NCBI RefSeq assembly: GCF_963675165.1 | Contig: NC_087392.1 | Location: 876,001-940,000 of the forward strand | Reading direction: 5' to 3' | Source: Halichondria panicea | Lineage: Eukaryota; Porifera; Demospongiae; Suberitida; Halichondriidae | DNA length: 64,000 bases | In this document: positions 42,601 to 54,600 of the stretch, piece by piece | Numbering within the stretch: the stretch's first letter is position 1 | How the letters are laid out: each line of letters starts with the position of its first letter | Notes under the pieces: model-generated | Seen by the model: the letters and a program-made list of their open reading frames with translations, nothing else | Databases searched by the model: none | What the model was told of the DNA's origin: nothing | Made by a program: the position numbers and the translations under genes

Positions 42601-45600
42601 CCGTACGGATCTACACGAGCTTGAACTAGAATGAGACCGACGTCTTCTCGAGCGATAGCAGTTTTGAGCACAGTTCTATAAGAAATGGACGAGGTATCTT
42701 GAGGAGCAGCTTCGAAGAATCCACCACTTGAACTGGATGGATAGTCGCCTGAACTGATAACATTTCCAAAATTCAGCGAAATTGTAGTGGCGTCAACTTC
42801 TTGTTGGAAGCCTGGATTGCGATGGAATAGACCAATCATGAGAGAGGTCTGAGCACCGTTAGCAACAGGAGAGCCTCGGCCAGATAGAGTAGCATCAATG
42901 GTGAGGAAACAATCGTCATTGGTAGCGGAAGTCACGGAAATACTCTGTACAAAGCGGACAATTCTAAAACTGGCCCTGAGGAGGAATAGCAGATCTCTCT
43001 GGCTGTCACATCGTCCATCATAGTCAGCATCTACATCAGGATAGGAGGCACATCCACCATCTTGGAAAGCTAGAACATCGTCAAGGTTAAAGATGCAGTC
43101 TCCATTAACATCGCCAGTCTCAATACCATCCACTGACACACCACCACTGCATGGAGTAACAGTAGGCTGAAGGGCATCCATGGCTTCATCCACTTGGAGT
43201 GTTGGGAGTGTGCCTTCTTCCTCAGTGGAGTTGACAAACACACCTACACTGGCAGCGGGAGAGATGGGCAAGGAGTTGAATATGTCTTGAGGAGGATTGC
43301 TACGGTCCAGCAGTTTGATCACTCGAGCATTGATTGCTGCCAGCCCAGACGCATCACTGAGAGCTCTAAATGAGAGTTGCGCTATATTTGCAATACCGGA
43401 AGTGGCAGGTTGGTCGTTAACGAGACCTCCTAGATAAACAAAACCACGGAATTCCCTCAGGGAAGACTCAAAGCGACTGTCAGGTGTCCAGAAATCACCA
43501 GCAGAAATGTCAATAAGTTCAACTAGATCATCACTATAAGACACACCAATTTCCAGTGCACTGATTTCAGTTCCACTCAAGTCAATGTTAAATCTGAGAG
43601 GTACATAAAATGTTTCTCCTTGCTCCACGGGTGAGATAGGACGAGTATTTGTGGTACCAACATCAAGTTCTCCTGTCTGAGGTTCAAGATTTGTATAGAA
43701 ATATAAATTTTCAGTGGAAGTGAAGTCTTGATTAGCTGCAAATGTAATGCTGACAGGGCCAGGGGCATATTGTAGGATAGTAAGCTGGTTAGTTGCCGGG
43801 TCGATATCAAAGATATCTGGATTGTTATTTGTGATTACGAAGAGGCCTGGAATGACCTGTCCAGTTGGTATAAACGCTTCGTCCAGTTTAGTTCCATCAG
43901 CAAAACCAACCGAGGCAGAAATGGTAGTCTCGACTAGCTCTCCAATGGTTCCAATGATGGCTTCACCATTCGACAGTGAAGCGGAAACAGAGTTGACAGG
44001 GATACGTTGACCTGTGACAATCACAGTGTAACTATCAGCTAGATTAGCATTAATGAATGTAGCGGTTACGCTGACAGTGCTAACAGCCTGAGGCATTATA
44101 ACACCAGTAAGAGAGACAGCGGCAGCTGCATTGGACGAGTATGTCAACGAAGGGCTGGAAGTGATATCGTAAGAGTCTTGGACGGCAGCTTCTTCAGGGA
44201 ACTCTACGCTCAAGCTAGCGATGAGCAGTGCTCGCTGGTACACACCAGTATTTCCAATTCTGTTCAGAACACTCACTGATCTGTTTTCCGACCCGCTGAA
44301 GGCTGGGAAATGTCTAGTCTCAATATCAATGGAGGTGCTGTAGCCTAGATAGAGGGTGATTGGGCTTGCTTCTTCCAAAGCCTGGTAGCCAACAGTTAGG
44401 TTGATGCTATCACTTACACCGGAGGCAGTTGCCGTTAGCGTCATGGTGTTGTCAACAACATTTGGTGCAATGGATAAAATATCGTCTTGAGAAAACATAA
44501 AGCGAGTCATTGGATCTTGTGTGACATCAACTGATCTTAGCTCTCGCCCGTTCTTGTAATACACCAGCTGCACGGTCACGCTTGACTGAGTTGGTACGTT
44601 CACAACACCGGAGATTGCTGCAGGGTCTGACGAATGAATGAGCACTGTTTCGCTAATCGTAACTCGAATCACAGGTACAACCAAATCAATATCCAGATTC
44701 ACGGGCCTTGATAGAACAATACTTCCGTCGCAAGCAGATCGCCATGTTGCTTGGATAAGGTTCTCAGAAGGTTGGGCCAATACAGTGACTTCATTTCCAC
44801 TCACACTGAGCACACTGGAGTTTAGGGACGAGTACATGACCTCGTTGGTGATTCGTCGCCTTATGGCATCGGAAAATATTACCGTGGAAACAAGGCTGGC
44901 CGATTGACTGACATATGATAGACTGGAATCGATATTGGCCTGGAATGGACTTCCGCCGAGGTATGGAATTGAAACTGGGGTAGATATATCGAAACTACTT
45001 GCTGCAGATGTATCGATCTCAACTGGTCTTAAAGTGTCTGTATTCACAGTGACGTCCACGGAATTAGCAATTATATTGTTATTGTTTGGATTGCGAGCTT
45101 GCACTAATGTTGCTCCAGGTGCTACTCCAATAACAGTTGTGCCTTGTATTGCAACAGAAGATGCTGTTGAGCTGATACTAAGCAGATCTTCTACTTTCAC
45201 TCTCACTCCATTCTCTTGTGGGTTACGTCTGAACGTGGCGATTGCTTCGACTACGGTATCTTGGTAAGCGTCCGCACAGCTGCCAGAGGCATCGGTCACC
45301 CATCCTTCCACTGGGCTGAGGGTGGCGTCTAGCACGCTCATTGCGATGGGTAGGTCAGGATACCAAACTTGGAACTCAAGGTTGACTGGGAAGGCATTAT
45401 TGCCGATGGACAGTCCACTTTGCACAGATGTTGCTGATAGTATAATGTTCACAGTCCTTGAGCCTATGAATTCTGATCCATCCACAAACACTTCGTCACA
45501 ATTAGATGTTGCTTTAACGATGTTATCATTTTCACTTGAGCATTGAATAGTGCCCCGAGCAGTGCCTTGAGCCAGTAGGCCTTCAAATCTTGGCTCAGCT

Positions 45601-48600
45601 GCCATTACAACAGATAACACAGTGGGGAATACTGATCTCTGTTGGCCTGATAGAACAGCATCATTGATGAGTGCAGTCTGTCTGGATGCATGCAGAGCAC
45701 CAACAATTACATCTTCCGCTGGATTCACGGTGCCAGAGCTGGGTCTACAGCCGTCTCGATTGACTACTTGCACGTTTGTATATTGTTCAAAATCTCCGTT
45801 ACTGTCCACAGCTCCCAACAAATCACATGATATGCTCAACGGCCTTGAATTGTCAGATACTCTTATTTGAAGGCTCACCAATTCTTCGTATTCAAATTCT
45901 TCTAGCACAGCGCCAATTCTGTTCGCAGTGAGACTGGCTTCAGTCTTTGCATCATTCAGTTCCGCTCTAGTGGCCCATAAAGTTTGGGCAAACGCGTCCT
46001 CTTCGAACTGCAGTCCAGTTTCCAGTTGGCAAGTTAGAGAAAATGAGCTCATGTAGTAGCTACTGCTCCTTTGAGCAAGGATAGGAACTGAGATAACTTG
46101 GTCATTATAGACAGTATAAGAGGGCACTTGCATAACCAGGAGAGTTGTGGAGGAAGTGGCACATAACGTTCTGTAATCGGGCTCTGGTGCAAGGGTGATC
46201 GTTGTAATCTGTTCAACTGCAGCGTAGCCAACAACACCGTACCTAACTATCACTGTGCGAGTTTCTGAGGCGGTAAACGAGAACCATTGTCGAGGAATAT
46301 TAATACTCACTACTGCACGGGTAGAAATTGTAGTTGCATAAGAAGTCACGTTCATCGCGTTAAATTCAATCTCCATGAACACATCAGCGTCTTCAACCCT
46401 ACTGCTCCCGAACATATCCGTGATTCCCAATGCAATCTTGGCCACTCTGCTGTCGTAAGAGACCTCTGGAGTGAGAAGGACAGCATTAGCCCTGCTGGCA
46501 GGAAGTTGCTCCACTTCAATGTCTGCTGATTGAGAAATATCACCAAACTGAGCTCGGAAATTAACACTGCTCCCAAACACGTTGATGAAATCTTGCTGGA
46601 ATGTGCTAATGTCATCATCTTCTGCTGTTTTCAGTGGATTGTTGACCTTGTAGCCAATAGAGGTGGTGAAATCAACTGGCACAGTTTCTCCGACGTTGAC
46701 AATAACAATGGCTGTTCCGGTACGCACATTTGAGGTTCCCGAATCGGTAGCAAGCACGGTGATGAAGTAGGTTTCAGCATCAGTTGATCTCAAGACTGCA
46801 CTCGTAGTTATCATACCAGTAGCTCCGTCAATGACAAACCGATTATTAATGGGCTCACTCATCATGATGGAGTATGTGAAGGGAGGTGAGCAAATGTCTT
46901 CATCACTTGCAGTGACAATCAAAATATCCATTCCAGATTCAATTCCGTCTGGAACTACAGCAGCGTACTCCGGTCTTGAAAATATTGGGTCGTTGCTGTT
47001 ATCGTCCCTGACATTGAGAGTGACGTTGACAGGTGTTGTAAAACGCAGCTGAGCTCCCGGGTTGTCCTCGGCTACCACCACAAGGTTGTACTCCATATCT
47101 TCCATAGTACAGAGGCTGCCCAATGTACGGATCTCACCAGAAACTGGGTCAATAGCAAATAGCGAATGAGGTTCTTGAAGAGAGTAGCGAATATTTCGAT
47201 CGGCATTTTCATCCGAATCAGTAGCATTCACATCTATAGCCAGACCTCCCACTGGTAGGTTCTCACTGATATCCATTCTGTACATAGGAGACGAGAAGAC
47301 AGGAGGCGTGTCGTTGATGTCAATCAGATCGATGATCACCTGAGCAGTGTCGCTTCTATCAGGATTATTAGGATTAAACGCTGTTACAGTGAGGAAATAT
47401 TGTGATTGTCTTTCTCTGTCCAGCGATTCGACTGTTTCTATCACACCAGTATTAGAATTGATTTTGAAATCTTCATTCCCAATTCCTGTCAAGTTGTACC
47501 TAATCTCCGCATTATCTCCGCTGTCAGCATCCGTTGCAGAGATGAAGTCAATCACAATAGTAGATATGAAGCTGTTCTCGACTGCCAAATTATAGTATGT
47601 GGTATTGCTGAGAATTGGTGAATTATCGTTTAAATCTACGACAAAAATGGTAATGTTTGTTGTAGATGATTGGGGTGGAACACCAAAGTCCGTTGTTTGG
47701 ACCACAATAGTGTAGTTGGCAATGCTCTCGTAATCCAGAGTACCATTAACAGAAATACTACCAGTGGACTCATCGATTGAGAATGGAGCATCGTCCGTGA
47801 GTATATTGTAAAGGAATTGATTATCATTTGCATTATCTTCGTCGATAGGATTGTCACAGAATGAACCAAGATCACTATCAGTTGCCGTGAACTGCATTAC
47901 AAAAGTGTCCTGCTCAGAATTCTCCGATATGTCAGCATTATAGGATGTCTGGTTGAAAACTGGAGCATTGTCATTTTCCTCACACACCATGACCCAGATG
48001 GTATGACTGGCCGGGATAACTCCGGGAATATTGATCTCTTCTGCAAGTAGAGTCACGATAAAACTGTGAGGTCCTTCTCTGTCTAGAACACGGGTTGCAG
48101 TCAGAATTCCTGTCACAGGGTCAATAGAGAAATACTCTAAAGCTGACTCTGGATTCGGACCTTCTGCTCCCATATCATCAGCAATGAAAATGCTATTAAT
48201 TGTGTAGTTGAATAGAGCATTCGGACCAATATCATTGTCCACGGCTACCACTTCCAAAAGCACAGTTCCAAGTATATTATTCTCACGAATTCCAATCCTA
48301 GTTGGGGAATTGAAGACTGGCCGCAAGTCGTTTGCATCCAAGACCCTCACTCGAATCTCAACAGTCGAGGTTAGTGGACCGAAATTGGCATTGTCTTGTA
48401 GGATCACTGACAAGTTATAACTGTCTCTAGTCTCGCGGTCCAGACTCTGTATGAGATGGAGGCTAACAGTGAAAATGCTGCCACTGGTTCCCCTTGTAAT
48501 AGGTCCAGGTATAGCCACAAACACTGTAGAGATGACACCATCTTGTAGGACAGTGAGCGTGTCCGAGAGTCCGTTATTGTCGGCAGTTGCGTCTCGATCA

Positions 48601-51600
48601 TTACCAGTAAAGTCAAACACCGACTGTGACATTCCGTCAACGAGAGGAACATCTTCAAGAACTCCAATATCGTACAGAGACTGTTCGGCGAGCGGTTGAT
48701 TATCGTTAATATCCACCAGCTGTATCACCAAAGGAAGTGTGACGTTCCGTCGTGTAAACACATCCGGGCCTTGATCAGTAGCAACCACCATGCCTGCAAT
48801 TGTCGCAGACTCTTCTCTATCGAGCCTGCCCACAACATATATTTCACCCGACGTTGAGTTGATGTCTACAACCCCTGGAGGGTTGACATTCATAAGGCTG
48901 AAGCGGATTAGACCTGCTGGGAGGGGGAAATCCCTGTCAGTGGCACTGACTACTCTAAGCACTCCAGTTACATCTTCATTCTGTGTAGTCACAATGATAG
49001 AACCCAAGTTTGGATTGAACACTGGGCTGAAATTATTGAAGCACAATTCGGCCGAGAAGCTGTTATCAAAGAACTGTGTTGGATTGAAGGTGTTCAGTTG
49101 CACACTCACAGATGGTTGGCCAGATAGCGGCATGAATTCAGTAGAGAGTGAACTGTACGCCGGAGGGAGTGTGGGTGTTCCCCTAAGTAACAACGTCCTT
49201 TCTTGGGTGGGAAGTCCCGCGGGATCAAGGCTTCCATAAATGATCACTAGCCCGATGTCTGTCTGTGAAATTAAACCTGGTACAGTCTGTAGTCCGTACA
49301 CACCCTCCCCAAAATATTCCGGTAGTATCCACCCTCCAAAAGCACCCACTGGAAGTGAGATGGTTGACAGTTTGTCTCCGCTGCTAAAAGTGGTGCTATC
49401 GAACTGTGTCTGGAACTCTGCATTGCCGTGGAAAATACCGAGATAGACAAAGTTGGTGTCGTCTACTTGTCCCTTGTAGCCATGGAGAGTCAAATTTATT
49501 GTGAGCTGACAATTAGCGAATTCGGAATCGACGGAACGAATAACAAGATCACTAACTATGGGGTATATGCCCAGACGAGCATTGATAAGGAATTGCACAT
49601 CTGAGGGGTTGCTTTCTCCATTTCTGTCTGGGTCAGCTGCTTCTAACTGGCTGGGGGTGAGATTGATATCGTTTTCTGGAAGCGCCAGCTCGGCAATCAC
49701 TTGTTGCAGGAATAGCGCATCCAAAAAGTCAAACACACAGTCAGCATTGGTATCCCCTGGCACTGGTCCTGCAGCGATTGTCATGCACTCCTCTGGAGAG
49801 CAAGGAGGCGCATTGCATCTGGGCGGTGAAGAAGAGAGGTTTATGTCCGAGGGATCAAAGTTGAAGACAGAAGTTTGCGATACTTTTGGTGTGGTACTTC
49901 CTATAGTCTCCATTTCACTGTTCACTACAGTGTTGGCAATGAGGTAGAAATATGGAACTTCAGATGTTAAAGCGGTGAACTGTACGGTGGCTATGTGTGG
50001 CAAGGTGGTGGTTGTAATCGACTCGGTAACAAGAATACCAATTCTCAGCATTCCCGCAGTGTCAGTATAGCTGGTGGAGAGGATGGAGGAGGTTGGTACA
50101 TCTCTACCTCGAATGACAGTCGGTAGACTAGAATCAGCAACTCTATCAATCTGCAGGTCACTCGAATTGAAGTAAATTTCAACTTCAAGAGCAGCTAGCT
50201 GTTGGTCTCCAATGTTGAGGTAGAGCACTACACTGACATTGTCACCTGCAGTGTGGCCATACAACAAACCAGTCACATCCACCTGTCCCATCACGGGAGT
50301 TAGGTCGGCATTAAATTGTACACTAACGACAACACCATTTCTTAGAGTTGCATTGATGGTAATGTCATCAAGCGAATTTCTGAGTAAAGTAACTTCTCCA
50401 GTATCCTCATCAACACTCACACTAGCGTCTGTGCTTGCAGAGAACTGAACAGTAGCCATTGCCAGCTGTCTGTTGTACGCTACTATGTTGGGTAGATATA
50501 CACCATCACTGAAGATCACGGTCACTAAAGAGGAGAAGGTTTCACCAAGAGTGCCTTGTAGGAGATCATCAACAGTCGTTGGTAGTGAAAACGAAGGGAT
50601 GCTAGTTGCTGTGATTATTTCGTCAGAGATTGTTAGGATGATGTTATCTGAGAGTTCTCCCAAATCGACTGTCACAGTCAGGTTGCCGGGAGTGGTGGGT
50701 GTGACCACTCGATCGTTAAGGCTGGCAATAGAACTGTCAAGACTGAACGCAACAGAATCGATATCTGAGATATCAATGCTTCCTCCGTTGGATAGCATTG
50801 CAGAAACCATCAACTGAGCTTCTTGGTAAATGGCGGTGTTATTATATTTCTCCAGCACCAAGTCTTCAGAGGACATGGAGTGAGTGGGATAGGAAGCTGC
50901 TGTCAGTGTTATGCTCTGAATTCCTATAATCTCCACATCGACACTTGCCATATAATCTGAGCTACCATAGCTGTATAAAGCCGTGACAGTATGGTATCCA
51001 GCATGGCTGATATTCAGGTCAGCGGTACTCAGGACACCTCCCTCAATTGTAGGGAGATCGGGAGCTGTTAGTAGGAGCCTGTCGTCATTGGTAACTCGCA
51101 CTCGCATGCCATCTTGATGTATCAGGTCTACCTCGTATGTAGTTTGCGACGGAATGTTAAGAATGCCATAGTGGGGCTCAAGCGAAAGTGTAGTGTTGGT
51201 AATTATAAGCTGGATGGATTCAATGGAATTTAATACAACTTCCACATACTCTGATACTGTAATGTTAACGTTGCAGTTTGTTTGATCGAGTTCGGCAATT
51301 AGGAATTGTCCCATTCCAGTTCCTCGTACAATGATGTCAGAGTTCACTATTTGAATCACGTCCCGGTCAGTAGAGCGGAATGAGAGTCCGTAAGACTCAG
51401 ACAGCTCAAAGTTTCGTCCGTTGCTAAGCACAGCTTCAGCAAGAATGTCCACTTGAACATCAAGGTGATTGAAATCTGCTACCAAAGCAACAATTGTATT
51501 CTGAAGAGATGGCACTCCAGGAAGAACAGTGGTCAGAGGGCGGGGGACAAGGTCAGAGTGCAGACTCAGGCTAATCCCTTGAATGGTGACACTAGAGCTT

Positions 51601-54600
51601 GAAATTACAATGTCTGACGATTGGTAGATTTGGCCGGATACATCAGCAAACCATACATTAGCGGAGCCTGCAGCCACTCCCCTAACTCGAACTGCGTAGG
51701 AGTCTTGGTTATTTTCTACCATTAGGACGGAGCTATCAGAACTCTGCAGGATGTTTGCAACAAACTCGGTTACGTAAACAACTTGACTATCGTCTCCAGA
51801 GGAGAACACGCCCTCAACTTGAATGCCAGTGGACTCATAGGCTGGTTCGCACTGCTCTTGGAAGAGGTTGGCTATCGGACTAAGCTCCTCCTCTCCCAGC
51901 ACAAGTTGAACGTCAGATGGATACCAGACTCGAAAATACACGATGTCCACCAATGAGGAAGCCGATACTCTAACCCCCACACTCTCGCTACCTTCCGTCT
52001 CATTTCCATTCACATAGACCCGAGAACAGTCCTCGGCAACCTGCAACACTCTCTCATTCATGCTCTCACAGTACAAGCTGTCAAGTTCTGTAGTGACAAT
52101 GCCTGAGGCAAGAATCCCCTGAACCGCTAGAGTCTTGGAAACCATCTCGCCATTGAGGACAGCAGTGTTGATGAGTGTGCTGGAAGATGCATAGTTGAAT
52201 AGAGATACTACTGTGTTGGGGGTACCGAGGACAATGTCACATGATCCCTCCACACTGGGTCCAAGATGAATGGCTGGAAAGTTGTAGATCTCTGCTTCTC
52301 CATCACGGTTGGTCAGAGAGTTCACGTTACAGCTGAAATTCAAAGGTGAACTCACATTCACACTGGCATCCTTGTCCAAAGATACGCTGACAACAATATC
52401 AAAATTGAAAGTGGATTCTGCACTAGGTGGATTGTTGTTCGAACCAGTCAGCGTAAATACACCATTGTTGGAGGCATAGTTAACAACAAAGCCATTTGTG
52501 TAACTGGCGAGCTCCGAAAACTCAAGCCCATCAGAGATCTCACAAGAGATACTGAAGTAATCGACTTGCTTATCTGTACGTCCGCTCACAGTCACATCAA
52601 ACTCCTGGCCAGGATAGACCAATCGGTTGGGTAGTTCCACTCGTATCCATGGGAGAGTAGTTGACAATGGGAAGGCATTGGCTCTCACTGTTTGCACAGA
52701 ACCTATAATGCCAGTACCTAGGTCGGCAGAGTATGATACCTCAAATGTGTTATCTTGTACAAAGTAGCTTGGTGGTAATTCAATGACAGCTACACATCCA
52801 CCAGTGGGAGACATCGTAGTGCAACCTGAAGTATCACTTTCTGTCCCAACCAGAACAGTGAAATCGGTTGGTGAAATTGATGCTTTCTCAAATCCTTCAC
52901 CTGTCACTTGAATTCCGACCAATACACGAGGGAAGTCTGGGTAAATAATCTGTTCGAGTATCACAGCACTAACGCTAACAGGTGGAGCTGGTTGCACAGG
53001 AATAGAAGCAGTTATCTTAAGGTCTCCTAGAATATAGGTAACTTCTGGAGAGCTTGTGAGAACCGAAGCATCCGCCACCCAAATATCTTGCTGGTACTCT
53101 TCGGTAGAGAATCGTGAGATAGTTGGCACGGTGAGTCCATTACTCACTACCATGGAGATGGGTAGCAACTGACCAATCAGAACAGTGAGAGTCACCTCAG
53201 ACAAGAGATTAGGTAGAATGTTATTATTTGTGTCGGTGGCTCGAAGTGTTAGTGTGAATGTTAAATCATCAGTTGTGAGGGATCTCATTAGAAAAATGCG
53301 ACCTGTGGTTGGCTCTATGTCGAAAGTATTTGCAGAATCTCCAGCTACTATTTCAAACACGGGAGGACCAGAGCAGATATCCTGGTCCGTTGTTCGGAGC
53401 TCTGAGAGTATCTCTGTACCTGCAGGCGCTTCTTCATCGACACGGCTGACATACGAAGGCTGTACAAACTGAGGGGCAAAGTTGTTCTCTTTATACACTG
53501 ACACCTCAACCGTTGTAGTATCATTAAAGTAGTCCATTCCCGTATCTTCAGCAATGTAAGCGAGAGAGTATAGTTGAGTAAGGGGATCACTGAAGCAGAG
53601 AGGGGAGGACACTATCAAGTCACCAGCTAAGGGAACAGTGTCAAATAAGTCCCTTCCATTCTCAAAGAAGTACTCAGAGATAGCATTGGGTCCAGTATCA
53701 GCATCGATTGCAGTGACTCGACCAAAAACTTGACCTATAGGTGTATTTTCTGAGATGTTGAACGAGTATATTCCCTGTTCAAATGATGGCTCTTCATCGT
53801 TCACATCAGCCACTGATACAAGCACTTCAGTGACAGCTATAAATCCATCTGCATCGGTAGCTTGAACATTGAACAGAATAGGGTCCCTCATTGTCTCTCG
53901 ATCAAGTTCTCCACTGGTTGTAAATATAACTCCTGTTTGCAGTTCAACATCGAAATAATCGTTTCTGGACCCATTAAGAACGGTATAATTGAGGGTGGCT
54001 CCAATATTGTCCGCGTCAATGGCAGTAACGGTGATAACAGAAGTCCCTTGATCGGAATTCTCATCAACGACTCCAATGTAGCGTCTTTGTGTGAACAGGG
54101 GACGGTTGTCATTGGTATCAACAACAGATACTGTCACCGTCACGTTGGTAACTTGTTCAGGCTCTCCCAAGTCGTACGCTTGGACTTGAAGTTCGTAGAA
54201 ATCTTGTGTCTCGCTGTCGATTGGAGGAATTGTTCTAATTTCTCCCCTAACAGCGTCAATCTGGAATCGATCACTCCCTTCTCCAACTATTCTGTATCCC
54301 ACAATTGAATTGTTCTGTCCAGGCTCATCAGCATCTGTTGCTTGCACAGTCACCACCAACAGAGGCAGCTGCTCGTGCTCGATAATCAGTACTACGTAGT
54401 TATTCTCAATAAACCGAGGTGCATTGTCGTTCACATCAGTAATCTGGATAATTAGAGAGAGAGTGGAGGTGAGAGGACGATCGCTAGGGTCAACGAGAGG
54501 GGCATGTCCAAATGTACTCCCCGTTTCAGCAGTATTGTCTCCGCTGGACTCCATTCCTGCATTGTCAGTGGCAATCGCGCGAATAGCATACTCTCTATCG

